A DNA stretch of 64,000 nucleotides, from NCBI RefSeq assembly GCF_016107685.1, contig NZ_JABASY010000001.1, positions 896,187 to 960,186 of the forward strand, in the 5' to 3' direction. The DNA is from Brevibacterium yomogidense. Its GTDB lineage: Bacteria; Actinomycetota; Actinomycetes; Actinomycetales; Brevibacteriaceae. Below, piece after piece: positions 1-7,700 of the stretch. The number at the start of each line of letters is the position of its first letter. The first letter of the stretch is position 1. The notes below the pieces were generated by a model. That model did not search any database. It had not been told where the DNA came from and worked only from the letters and a program-made list of their open reading frames with translations. The translations under genes were made by a program, and so were the position numbers.

Positions 1-1
1 C

Positions 2-340
2 GAGGCGCGCATGCTCGAACACCCGGCAGTGGCGGAAGCCTGTGTCGTCGGGATTCCGGACCGGGACTGGGGCGAAAGGGTCGTCGCCGCAGTCGTGCTG
101 CGTGAGGACGCTGCCGGCAGCGCGGCGGCGGACATTGCCGCGGCCGAGGGCGCCGGAGGGGAGGGTGGAAGCCCGGCTCAGGAAGCCCTTGGTGAAGAGC
201 TCCGCGCGTTCGTGCGTGAGGAGAAGGGCAGTGTGCAGACGCCCAAGAATGTCGTTTTCGTTTCAAGCATTCCTGTCACGAAGATTGGAAAGCCCGATAA
301 AGGCGCTATGCGTGATGAGCTGGCGAACACGCTCGATTGA
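2..340 (+). CDS. Acyl-CoA synthetase (AMP-forming), C-terminal fragment; 5' end outside window
   Basis: The reading frame is open from base 2 and ends at TGA 338-340, so only about 112 C-terminal residues are visible. They match the small C-terminal lid domain of AMP-binding (ANL) enzymes: HPAVAEACVVGIPDRDWGE near the start, and a closing segment with PKNVVFVSSIPVTKIGKPDK that carries the lysine that normally completes adenylation. Family knowledge: these enzymes activate a carboxylate to acyl-AMP and then acyl-CoA. An Ala/Gly/Glu-rich insertion of about 30 residues lies between the two conserved blocks. The substrate cannot be inferred from this fragment. A strong hairpin follows the stop, so this is the last gene of its transcript. 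Confidence 0.85.
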   Translation, partial: EARMLEHPAVAEACVVGIPDRDWGERVVAAVVLREDAAGSAAADIAAAEGAGGEGGSPAQEALGEELRAFVREEKGSVQTPKNVVFVSSIPVTKIGKPDKGAMRDELANTLD

Positions 341-371
341 AGCAGTGCCGGCAGTTCGCTGACCAGTGATG

Positions 372-407
372 ACGCTCCCGCCTCCACACCGTGGGGGGCG
401 GGAGCGT
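372..407 (+). terminator. Rho-independent-type terminator after the acyl-CoA synthetase
   Basis: ACGCTCCCGCC (372-382) pairs perfectly with GGCGGGAGCGT (397-407) across a 14-base loop. The hairpin begins 31 bases after the stop and is followed by a T-containing stretch. Confidence 0.75.
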
Positions 408-441
408 TCGTTCTCGATTTCGTTACGAGCCAGCAGCGCCG

Positions 442-467
442 TGATCATTTAGTGACCAAAATGATCA
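442..467. promoter_or_regulatory. Inverted repeat upstream of the protease gene, candidate operator
   Basis: TGATCATTT (442-450) and AAATGATCA (459-467) form a perfect 9-base inverted repeat with an 8-base spacer. It is AT-rich against a GC-rich background and lies 116 bases before the protease ATG. The spacing fits a dimeric regulator; the regulator itself is unknown. Confidence 0.45.
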
Positions 468-582
468 GAACTGTCATGCTCCGTCCATCTTTGGCACAGT
501 GGCCGTTGAGCGTCGCGCGGCTGGGCTGTGCGTCGTCGGAGAATTCGAGCTCGTAGCACCAAGAGAGCAGAGGAAGAACAGT

Positions 583-2472
583 ATGAAGACTCCCGAGGGG
601 GGCAAGCGGTTCGTCGCACTGAGCGCGGCCGTTGCCATCGGACTCGGCGGAGTGGCCCTCACGGCCCCCGCCCTGGCGGCCAGCGAAGCACCGGAAGATC
701 TCGGCGTTGCAGCGGCGTCGGCGCTCACCGCAGGCGCGGGCGTCGCGGCCGTCGGGTACAACGCCGACGGCGACATTGCAGTGCAGGTCGTCGAAGGATC
801 CGGTGTCGACGCCGATGATGACGTTCTCAAGCAGGTCTCTGCCTTCGCGAAGGCAGAGACGGGCAGCGATCCGCTCGTCCAGGAGATCGCCAACGGCTAC
901 TCCACGGTGAATGCCACCGACGTCGTCGGCGGCGCGGGATACATCGTGCACGAGCCGGGCTCGCAGACCGCCGCGGGCCTCTGCTCATTCGGGTTCCCTG
1001 CAACGGGCCCGAACGGTGAGGACGCGCTCCTCACCGCAGGGCACTGCTCCGACGAGGGGAACGACATCTACCTCGAGAAGCCGTCCACCTCCAACGCGGG
1101 CACGGGCGACTACACGGGGGACCTCACCTTCGATTGGCTCACCACGACACCGGTGGGAACGGTCACGCATTCCGCATGGGCTGACACCACGATCGATCCG
1201 GAGGACCCGGGTGACTGGGACAACCCGGACAACTACGATCCGGCATCGACGCAGGACTTCGCCGTCATCACGCTGGACGATGCCTCGATCGAGACGCACG
1301 CCGAGGTCACGGACTGGACGACGGCGGGCAGTGACGACCTCTCCGCATCGACTCTCGATGTCGCCGGTGTCCACGACGTGACGATGGACGACATCGGCGA
1401 GCCGATCTCACGGTCGGGCCGCACCTCCGGATACGAAGAGGGCACGATGGGCAGCGAAGAGCTGGACACCATCGGCGGCATCGTGGACGGCTACTCCATC
1501 ATCCAGGACCACGACGGCACCTACGTCGTCGTCTACGGCTTCGCTGCTGAAGCGCTCGGCATTCCGGGTGACTCCGGTGGAGCGGTCATGATGGGCGACC
1601 AGGCTGTCGGCGTGACCTCGGGCTCGAACTACGACCCGAGCACGGGTGAAGGCGACTGGATCTGGGTCGCTGAACTGGCTGAGGGCCTCAACAACCTTCC
1701 CGGCGACTACGAGGTTAAGACGACCGACGACGGTGAAGAGCCGACCGAGGAGCCCACCGAGGACCCGACGGACGATCCGACTGAGGACCCGACGGACGAC
1801 CCGACCGAGGACCCGACGGACGATCCGACGGACGACCCGACCGAGGACCCGACCGTCGACCCGACTCCGACGGAGACGGCAACGGATGAGCCCACGACCC
1901 CAGCACCGACTCCTACGGACACCGATGACGCGGACGAGGACGCGGAGCTGACTGTCGACCCGCGCGAGATCGCGGCTGATCGCTTCCTTGCGGAGGACGA
2001 AGAGCAGGCAGTCGAAGAAGACCGCGGCGTCACCTACTCGGTCACGGGTGTGGAGCCCGGTTCGGACGTCACTTTCGACACCTACGCGTCGACGGACTCC
2101 GCTTCCGCGAATGCTGGAACCGAAGCCGTCCCGGCCGCTGACTCCGACGACGCTCCGGCGAAGTCCGTCACGGTGACCGCAGACGAGGACGGCAACGCCT
2201 CGTCCCGCGTCTGGGGCCTGCCCACGGCTCCGGCGGAGGCATACATCGGTGACTACGAGGTGGTCGTGACGACGACGGACGAGACCCTCAACAGCTCGTT
2301 CAAGGTCGTCGCTGATGGCGGTGACAACGGTGACGGAGGCCAGGACGACGGTGACAACGGGGACGACCTGCCCCGCACCGGTTCCACCACCGGTCCGCTG
2401 GCTACAGGCGCTGCCGGACTGGTCGCCCTCGGTGGCGCACTGGTCTACGTGGCACGCCGCCGCAAGGCCTGA
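583..2472 (+). CDS. Cell-wall-anchored trypsin-like serine protease (S1 family, LPXTG)
   Basis: A 629-residue secreted protein. The ATG at 583 is chosen over an upstream in-frame ATG at 499 because AGAGGAAG lies just before it and the product then starts MKTPEGGKRF followed by a classical signal peptide ending near ALAA. The catalytic triad is visible: His154 in LLTAGHC, Asp225 in QDFAVI and Ser331 in PGDSGGAV. From about residue 385 a proline/threonine/acidic linker repeats EDPTDDPT-type units. Near the C-terminus LPRTG (from residue 596), a hydrophobic segment and RRRKA form a sortase signal. Inference: an extracellular endopeptidase held on a stalk at the peptidoglycan. Substrate unknown. 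It stands alone between terminators, so it is probably monocistronic. Confidence 0.9.
   Translation: MKTPEGGKRFVALSAAVAIGLGGVALTAPALAASEAPEDLGVAAASALTAGAGVAAVGYNADGDIAVQVVEGSGVDADDDVLKQVSAFAKAETGSDPLVQEIANGYSTVNATDVVGGAGYIVHEPGSQTAAGLCSFGFPATGPNGEDALLTAGHCSDEGNDIYLEKPSTSNAGTGDYTGDLTFDWLTTTPVGTVTHSAWADTTIDPEDPGDWDNPDNYDPASTQDFAVITLDDASIETHAEVTDWTTAGSDDLSASTLDVAGVHDVTMDDIGEPISRSGRTSGYEEGTMGSEELDTIGGIVDGYSIIQDHDGTYVVVYGFAAEALGIPGDSGGAVMMGDQAVGVTSGSNYDPSTGEGDWIWVAELAEGLNNLPGDYEVKTTDDGEEPTEEPTEDPTDDPTEDPTDDPTEDPTDDPTDDPTEDPTVDPTPTETATDEPTTPAPTPTDTDDADEDAELTVDPREIAADRFLAEDEEQAVEEDRGVTYSVTGVEPGSDVTFDTYASTDSASANAGTEAVPAADSDDAPAKSVTVTADEDGNASSRVWGLPTAPAEAYIGDYEVVVTTTDETLNSSFKVVADGGDNGDGGQDDGDNGDDLPRTGSTTGPLATGAAGLVALGGALVYVARRRKA
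1738..1860 (+). repeat. Short tandem repeats encoding the acidic PT linker
   Basis: Degenerate 12- and 24-base units of the GACCCGACGGACGAC type repeat through this stretch and encode alternating EDPT and DDPT. Such cell-wall-spanning linkers vary in length between strains. Confidence 0.7.
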
Positions 2473-2534
2473 ACACATCTGACACCGGACGCCACCCGGC
2501 TCACTGAGACGGACGGCTGACGGAAGACGATCGA

Positions 2535-2562
2535 GGGGGCACCCGCTGACGCGGGTGCCCCC
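2535..2562 (+). terminator. Terminator after the protease gene
   Basis: GGGGGCACCCGC (2535-2546), loop TGAC, and GCGGGTGCCCCC (2551-2562) form a perfect 12-base stem, followed by TTGTCAT. It lies 62 bases after the stop. Confidence 0.85.
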
Positions 2563-2753
2563 TTGTCATATGTTCGACCGGAACGTAAAGCTACTCCGTG
2601 CCCTGTGGGAGACCACAGTGCGGGTGATAGCCCGGCGGCTCTCGGCGGCCATTCCACAGTCGCTCTGCAGTCGCCTGGCGGTCGCTCGTACGGGTGCCCC
2701 TCAGACTCGATCGATAGCATGAACACGCTGGACCCCAAAGCAATGGAGGGACC

Positions 2754-3260
2754 ATGAAGGTACCGATCAGCGTCGCCGCTCTCGCGGCAGCCTCTGTCCT
2801 CGCTCTCACTGCGTGCGGAGGCGCAGGGACCGATCCCGGAGGCGATCCCACGACTGACGATGCCCCCACTGCCGCGGACTTCGACGGCCGGTGGACCGCT
2901 GAGGACCCCGAGGATGCCTTCCTCGAGTTCAAGGAGGTCGATGAGAACGGCGGGACCGTATCCGGGACTGACGGCTGCAACGGCGTCCAGGGTGAGTTCC
3001 ATGTCGACGGGGACACGGCCTCGATCGACCGGGGCCCCGGGACCCTCAAGGGATGCCCCGACGTCGACACCTGGTTAAGTGGAGTGACCGTCGTCGTCCT
3101 CGACGGCGACACGCTGTCCATCCAGAACGACGACGGTGAGGAGCTCGGAACTCTCACACGTGAGGACGCTGACGACGCCACCCCGGTGCCGTCCGGCAGC
3201 GCGAGCGCATCCCTCGACGAGGCGGAAGGCTCCGACGGCGACAACGCCGAAGACAGCTGA
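2754..3260 (+). CDS. META/HslJ-domain lipoprotein
   Basis: A 168-residue lipoprotein. The signal peptide ends in the lipobox LTAC, with Cys21 as the predicted acylated residue. After a short disordered stretch comes one META (HslJ-like) domain of about 90 residues, recognised by FDGRW at the start, TVSGTDGCNGVQGEF in the middle and GTLKGCP. Family knowledge: META domains are small beta-rich folds in secreted proteins, and Escherichia coli HslJ is linked to novobiocin resistance; the molecular function is unsettled. The C-terminal 35 residues are Ser/Asp/Glu-rich. The ATG follows an ATGGAGGGACC ribosome-binding region. The gene lies between two hairpins and appears monocistronic. Confidence 0.82.
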   Translation: MKVPISVAALAAASVLALTACGGAGTDPGGDPTTDDAPTAADFDGRWTAEDPEDAFLEFKEVDENGGTVSGTDGCNGVQGEFHVDGDTASIDRGPGTLKGCPDVDTWLSGVTVVVLDGDTLSIQNDDGEELGTLTREDADDATPVPSGSASASLDEAEGSDGDNAEDS

Positions 3261-3272
3261 CACCTACCGCAA

Positions 3273-3314
3273 CGGCTGTGGGCCGGAGGGGATCACCCCG
3301 CCGGCCCACAGCCG
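3273..3314. terminator. Strong hairpin between convergent META and LysR genes
   Basis: CGGCTGTGGGCCGG (3273-3286) pairs perfectly with CCGGCCCACAGCCG (3301-3314). The loop holds a second potential pairing (GGGG/CCCC). The position between two convergent genes suits a bidirectional terminator. Confidence 0.75.
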
Positions 3315-3348
3315 TGTATGCGGAGTACTGTCTGCGTTGTCGCGCTAC

Positions 3349-4254
3349 CTACTCGAGGAACTCGTGCTTCACGTGCATCGGGCGGATGAAGCGCTCGACC
3401 GCAGGTGAGGGCTGCTCTCCTTTGCGCCTGATGACGTGGACCTCTCGTCGGATCGTCGGCCGGAGCGGCACGAATGCCAGCTGGGCGAACTCCATGAGAG
3501 GTCGAACGAGTCCGGGGACCGCTGTGACCCCCAGTCCGGAAGCGACGAGACCTGCAACGGCGCCCACATTGTGCCCCACCATCGTCGAATCGCTGTCCAC
3601 CCCTGCCGCCTCGAGCGACATCGCCACTGGCCGGGAGATGCTGGTATAGGGCGAGAACGTGATCACGCGTTCGTCGCGCAACATCTCCCACTCCACGCTC
3701 TCGTGATCAGCGAGCCGGTGCCAGCGCGGCAGTGCACAGTAGAACCTGTCTGCGCCGATCCGCTCATACGTGAGGTCGCGCTCCCGATTGGATGCTGCGG
3801 TGATCCCGAAGTCGACGGCCCCGGAGCGCACCTGCTCGACGACCTGGGTGGTGAGAGCATCGCGGACCTCTACCCGTACGTCGGGGTGTACACGGATGAA
3901 CTCGCGGATCAGCCCCGGGAGGAAGCTCGCCGCGATGGACGGCAGGCACCCGATGGTGATGGATCCGGAATCCCCGGATGCCTGCTGGTGCAGCTGCTCT
4001 ACTCCTTTGTCGAATGACACGAGAGTCGCTCGCATCTGCGCAAGCAGGTCCACACCGGACGGTGTTGGTTCCACCGAGCGGGTGGTGCGGTGGAAGAGCT
4101 GAACCTTCAGGATCCGCTCGAGGTCCGCGATCCTGCGGCTCAGCGACGACTGGGACAGCTCGAGCAGGTTCGCGGCTTCGGTGAAGCTCGACGTCTCACT
4201 CACTGTCACCGCCGCGCGGAGATGGCTGACAGTCACGGGGCTATTCATGCGCAT
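3349..4254 (-). CDS. LysR-family transcriptional regulator
   Basis: A 301-residue LTTR. The N-terminal winged helix-turn-helix covers about residues 5-65 (FTEAANLLELSQSSLSRRIADLE), followed by the linker helix and a substrate-binding domain (SITIGCLPSIAASFLPGLI and GLGVTAVPGLV are typical blocks). Two starts are possible, the ATG at 4254 or the one at 4248. The gene is divergent from the CitMHS-AtuA unit with under 100 bases between them. That is the usual arrangement for an LTTR controlling the neighbouring catabolic operon and itself. Inference: it responds to the organic acid taken up by the CitMHS transporter; the ligand is not known. Confidence 0.9.
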   Translation of the reverse strand: MRMNSPVTVSHLRAAVTVSETSSFTEAANLLELSQSSLSRRIADLERILKVQLFHRTTRSVEPTPSGVDLLAQMRATLVSFDKGVEQLHQQASGDSGSITIGCLPSIAASFLPGLIREFIRVHPDVRVEVRDALTTQVVEQVRSGAVDFGITAASNRERDLTYERIGADRFYCALPRWHRLADHESVEWEMLRDERVITFSPYTSISRPVAMSLEAAGVDSDSTMVGHNVGAVAGLVASGLGVTAVPGLVRPLMEFAQLAFVPLRPTIRREVHVIRRKGEQPSPAVERFIRPMHVKHEFLE

Positions 4255-4345
4255 GGCGCATCACACTATCCGGAATTGTCTATTGTGTACATAAGTGATC
4301 GTCGGGATACTGGACCGCGACCGCACATGTTTCAAAGGAGTGACA
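4255..4345. promoter_or_regulatory. Divergent promoter region, LysR / CitMHS
   Basis: A short AT-rich region between divergent genes. CACACTA (4262-4268) and TATTGTG (4281-4287) form an imperfect dyad typical of LysR sites. AAAGGAG at 4334-4340 is the ribosome-binding site that decides the GTG start at 4346. Confidence 0.5.
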
Positions 4346-5737
4346 GTGCTTGCAGCCATAGGTTTTCTGATCATCGCGCTGATCTTGGTTCTCCTCCTCA
4401 CACAGAGGGTCAACGCGATCGTCGCGTTGGCAGGAATTCCCTTCATCGGTGCCCTCATTGCGGGCTTCTCGCTCGCAGAAGTATCCGAGTTCGCCATGTC
4501 GGGGATCGGCAGCATCGTGGGTGTCGTCGCGATGTTCGTCTTCGCGATCATCTTCTTCGGCATCGTGAGTGACGCCGGCATGTTCGATCCCATCGTCAAC
4601 CGGATCGTGCGGTTCGCAGGCGACAAGCCCGCGACGATCACCGTCGCGACCACACTGCTCGCGATCGTCACGCACCTGGACGGGGCCGGAGCGTCGACGT
4701 TCCTCATCACGATCCCCGCGATGCTCCCGCTGTACGAGCGCATGGGGATGAGCCGTCTGGTCCTCGCGACCTGCGTTGCGCTCGGCGCGGGCGTCATGAA
4801 CGTCGTTCCGTGGGGTGGCCCCACCCTTCGTGCCGCGGCCACCGCCGATGTCCCGGCCAATGAGCTGTGGGTTCCGGTCATCCCCGCCCAGATCGTGGGG
4901 TTGATAGTCGCATTGGGAATCGCCTTCTTCCTCGGCACCCGAGAGAAGAAGCGCCTCGCCCGGCTCGACTCCGGTGACGAACGCGCAGTGGTTCTGGAGT
5001 CGACGGCTCGAATCGGAGAGACCGGCATGGTCATCACCGGAGGGTCGAGCAGCGACGCGTCGGGTGAGTCGGGTTCGGCGGCCGACGCAGATGCTGTCGC
5101 CGCGCTCCGGCGGCCGAAGCTGCTCTTCGTGAACCTGCTCGTGACGGCCCTGGTCGTCGTCGTGCTCGTTGCGGGCTGGGTGGACCCGGCGGTCTGCTTC
5201 ATCATCGGCGCGATCGTCGTCCTCGTCATCAACTACCCGAACATGAAGGAGCAGGGCGAGAGGATCAACGCCCACGCGCCGGGTGCCGTTCTCATGGCGA
5301 GCACGCTCATCGCCGCCGGTATCCTCCTGGGAGTCCTCAGCGAGTCGGGAATGGTCGAGGCGATGGCGCAGGGCGGTGCGAATCTCCTCCCCGAGGCGCT
5401 CGCCCCTGGATTGCCCCTCATCGCCGGCATCCTGGGAGTTCCTCTCAGCCTCCTCTTCGGTCCGGATGCCTACTACTTCGGTGTGATGCCGGTGCTCATG
5501 GCCGTCGGCGCTGAGTTCGGGGTCGAGGGAATCGACATCGCGCTGGCCTCTATCCTCGGACAGGAGACCGCCGGCTTCCCGATCAGCCCGATGACCGGGT
5601 CGTTCTTCCTCCTGGTCGGGCTGGCCAAGGTGGACATCGGCCGGCACATCCGCCATTCGTTCCTCTGGATGTGGCTGGTCAGCATCGTCATGGTGCTCGT
5701 AGCTGTCGTGATGGGAGTCATCCCGGGATGGGTGTGA
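4346..5737 (+). CDS. CitMHS-family divalent metal-citrate:proton symporter-like transporter
   Basis: About 463 residues with roughly 11-12 hydrophobic segments, from an N-terminal helix (FLIIALILVLLLTQ) to the final one ending IPGWV. Conserved CitMHS-type blocks include VNAIVALAGIPFIGALIAGF and the loop THLDGAGASTFLITIPAMLP. Family knowledge: CitMHS proteins import citrate or related tricarboxylates complexed with Mg2+ or Ca2+, coupled to protons. The GTG at 4346 is preferred over the ATG at 4295 because AAAGGAG sits 5 bases before it and the extra N-terminal residues would be hydrophilic. A Ser/Gly/Asp-rich cytoplasmic loop lies around residues 225-255. The stop overlaps the possible starts of the next gene, indicating translational coupling. 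Confidence 0.87.
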   Translation: MLAAIGFLIIALILVLLLTQRVNAIVALAGIPFIGALIAGFSLAEVSEFAMSGIGSIVGVVAMFVFAIIFFGIVSDAGMFDPIVNRIVRFAGDKPATITVATTLLAIVTHLDGAGASTFLITIPAMLPLYERMGMSRLVLATCVALGAGVMNVVPWGGPTLRAAATADVPANELWVPVIPAQIVGLIVALGIAFFLGTREKKRLARLDSGDERAVVLESTARIGETGMVITGGSSSDASGESGSAADADAVAALRRPKLLFVNLLVTALVVVVLVAGWVDPAVCFIIGAIVVLVINYPNMKEQGERINAHAPGAVLMASTLIAAGILLGVLSESGMVEAMAQGGANLLPEALAPGLPLIAGILGVPLSLLFGPDAYYFGVMPVLMAVGAEFGVEGIDIALASILGQETAGFPISPMTGSFFLLVGLAKVDIGRHIRHSFLWMWLVSIVMVLVAVVMGVIPGWV

Positions 5738-7101
5738 AGATGAAGCAGATTCGCGTGGGTGCCGGTGCGGGTTTCGCAGGAGACCGTATCGACCCTGCCG
5801 TGGAGCTCGCGCAGTACGGGGACCTCGACTACCTGATCTTCGAGTGCCTGGGGGAGCGGACCGTCGCGGCCGGTCAGGTCCGTCGTCGCGAAGATCCCCG
5901 TGCGGGCTATGACCCGCTCCTGGTCGCGCGTATCGGCGCGGTCATCGAGCATACGCTCGCGACGGGCACCACGATCGTGACGAACGGGGGCAGCGCGAAC
6001 CCGTTGGCCGCTGCGGACGCGGTGGCGGAGATGCTTCGAGAGCGGGGCCTCGACCGTCCGGTGCGTATCGCGGCGGTGACCGGCGACGACGTGGCGGACA
6101 CGATCCGCGCGATCGACCCGCTCGTGTGGGAGACGCAGGAACCGGTCTCTGCCCACGGGACGGACCTGCTGTCGGCGAACGCATACATCGGTGCCGACTC
6201 TCTGGTCGCCGCCTTGGAGCAGGACCCCGACATCGTCATTGCGGGGCGAGCGGCGGACCCCTCCCTGTATCTTGCGCCGATGATCCACGAATTCGGATGG
6301 TCCAGCACCGACGTCGAACTGCTGGGCAAGGGGACGTGCGTCGGACATCTGCTCGAATGTGCCGGTCAGCTCACGGGTGGGTATTTCTTCGACCCGGGCC
6401 CCAAGGACGTACCGGGGCTTGCGCGCTTGGGCTTCCCCTTCGCCGATGTCAGCGCCGACGGCTCTGCGGTCGTGGGCAAGCTGGAGCGCTCAGGCGGTCT
6501 GCTCGACGTGCGGACATGCCGTGAGCAGCTCCTCTACGAGGTGCACGACCCTCACGGGTACATCACCCCGGATGTCACCGCAGACTTCTCGCGCGTCGAG
6601 TTCACGACTGTGGGCCCAGAACGTGTCCGCGTCACTGGGGCGTCCGGCACTCAGCGACCGACGGACCTCAAAGTCAGCCTCGGATTCCAGGGCGGTTGGA
6701 CCGGCGAGGGGCAGATGTCCTACGCGGGACCGCGCGCAGAGGAGCGCGCCCGCTTGGCCGGGGACGTCGTCGTCGAACGCATGCACACCGTCCACGGGGT
6801 TCCGTCCGACTCGCTGACAGTCGAACTCATCGGCACGGGTTCCGCGTTCCGAGGAGCACCGGGCGCCCGCGGAAGCGAGGACATCACGATCCCGGAGATC
6901 CGACTGCGCGTGTCGGGTGTCCTCGGCACCCGTGCGCAGGCGGAGGCCGTGCGGTGGGAAGTCGAGAGCCTCTACACGAACGGACCGGCCGGCGGGGGCG
7001 GCGCCCGGGGGACCGTGACCGAAGTCGTCGCGATCCGCGCCGCATCATTGTCACGAGAAGCAGTGGAGACGACCGTGCACACTCGGGAGGTCCAGCCATG
7101 A
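5728..7101 (+). CDS. Acyclic terpene utilization AtuA-family protein (DUF1446)
   Basis: About 457 residues matching AtuA/DUF1446: the N-terminus IRVGAGAGFAGDRIDPAVEL is diagnostic, followed by TIVTNGGSANPLAAADAV, AGRAADPSLYLAPMIHEFGW and GKGTCVGHLLECAGQLTGGYF. The start is uncertain; ATG 5728, GTG 5734 (GTGA overlap with the transporter stop) and ATG 5740 are all in frame, and GGGAG at 5713-5717 best supports 5728. Family knowledge: atuA is required for citronellol/geraniol catabolism in Pseudomonas, but its reaction is not established. The genes for the AtuC/AtuF carboxylase are absent. The pairing with a CitMHS transporter therefore suggests a role in degrading a polycarboxylate rather than a terpene (inference). 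Confidence 0.85.
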   Translation: MGVKMKQIRVGAGAGFAGDRIDPAVELAQYGDLDYLIFECLGERTVAAGQVRRREDPRAGYDPLLVARIGAVIEHTLATGTTIVTNGGSANPLAAADAVAEMLRERGLDRPVRIAAVTGDDVADTIRAIDPLVWETQEPVSAHGTDLLSANAYIGADSLVAALEQDPDIVIAGRAADPSLYLAPMIHEFGWSSTDVELLGKGTCVGHLLECAGQLTGGYFFDPGPKDVPGLARLGFPFADVSADGSAVVGKLERSGGLLDVRTCREQLLYEVHDPHGYITPDVTADFSRVEFTTVGPERVRVTGASGTQRPTDLKVSLGFQGGWTGEGQMSYAGPRAEERARLAGDVVVERMHTVHGVPSDSLTVELIGTGSAFRGAPGARGSEDITIPEIRLRVSGVLGTRAQAEAVRWEVESLYTNGPAGGGGARGTVTEVVAIRAASLSREAVETTVHTREVQP

Positions 7102-7397
7102 TCCTCGACGATGTGGCGGACGTCCGCACGGGAGACAAAGGAGACGACCTCATCATCGCCCTCCTGCCCCGGGACGCGGAAGCCTACGAACGGGTGACCG
7201 CTGCTGTGACCGCACAGCGAGTGGCAGAGCATTACGGCTTGCCTCCAGGAGCAGTCCGCCGCGTGCTCATGCCCACTGTCACCGCCATGGTGTTCCATCT
7301 GCGCGGTGTGCTGGGCGGCGGCGTGACGGGGAGCAGCTACCTGGACGGCCACGGCAAGACCATGGGGTACCACCTCCTGTCGCTCCCGCTCGACTGA
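7098..7397 (+). CDS. Small AtuA-like ferredoxin-fold protein
   Basis: A 99-residue protein starting MILDDVADVRTGDKGDDLII and ending FHLRGVLGGGVTGSSYLDGHGKTMG. These blocks match the small domain found fused to, or encoded next to, AtuA/DUF1446 proteins. The ATG overlaps the upstream stop as ATGA (7098-7101), so it is translationally coupled and probably forms a complex with AtuA. Reaction unknown. Confidence 0.82.
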   Translation: MILDDVADVRTGDKGDDLIIALLPRDAEAYERVTAAVTAQRVAEHYGLPPGAVRRVLMPTVTAMVFHLRGVLGGGVTGSSYLDGHGKTMGYHLLSLPLD

Positions 7398-7700
7398 ACG
7401 CTTGTCGGCTTCCGGTGGCGTAGCCCGTCGACATCCAACGGCACGACTCGCCGACACGGCTCGTCAGTTCGGCTCACCTGTCGGACTGACGGGATCAGCT
7501 GTGGACTCTCTTTCACGGGCTGTGGCCCACAGGCCGAGCCCGTCGTATGCCTTCACGAACCCGCATGTCGGCACGCCCTGACGATCCTGCACGACGGCGA
7601 AAGCCGCGCGCTCGGGCCCGTGGCATGACCCCATTCCGAGCCCAGCGATCTCGTGCGACCACATGACCAGATGACACGACTCGATGCGAAGGAGCATCCG
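7398..7700. other. Intergenic stretch with a hairpin; no gene seen
   Basis: No plausible gene was found. ACGGGCT (7515-7521) pairs with AGCCCGT (7537-7543), with a further inner GGCC/GGCC pairing. It could terminate the upstream transcript, though it is 118 bases after the stop. GAAGGAG near 7688-7694 is the ribosome-binding site for the next gene. Confidence 0.5.

Noticed and set aside
445..951. Leftward open frame opposite the protease signal peptide
   Set aside because: It covers the operator-like dyad and the protease 5' end, and its composition is typical of a shadow frame.
4280..5656. Long leftward open frame opposite the CitMHS transporter
   Set aside because: It is rich in His/Arg/Asp with no hydrophobic core, typical of an antisense shadow of a membrane protein gene.
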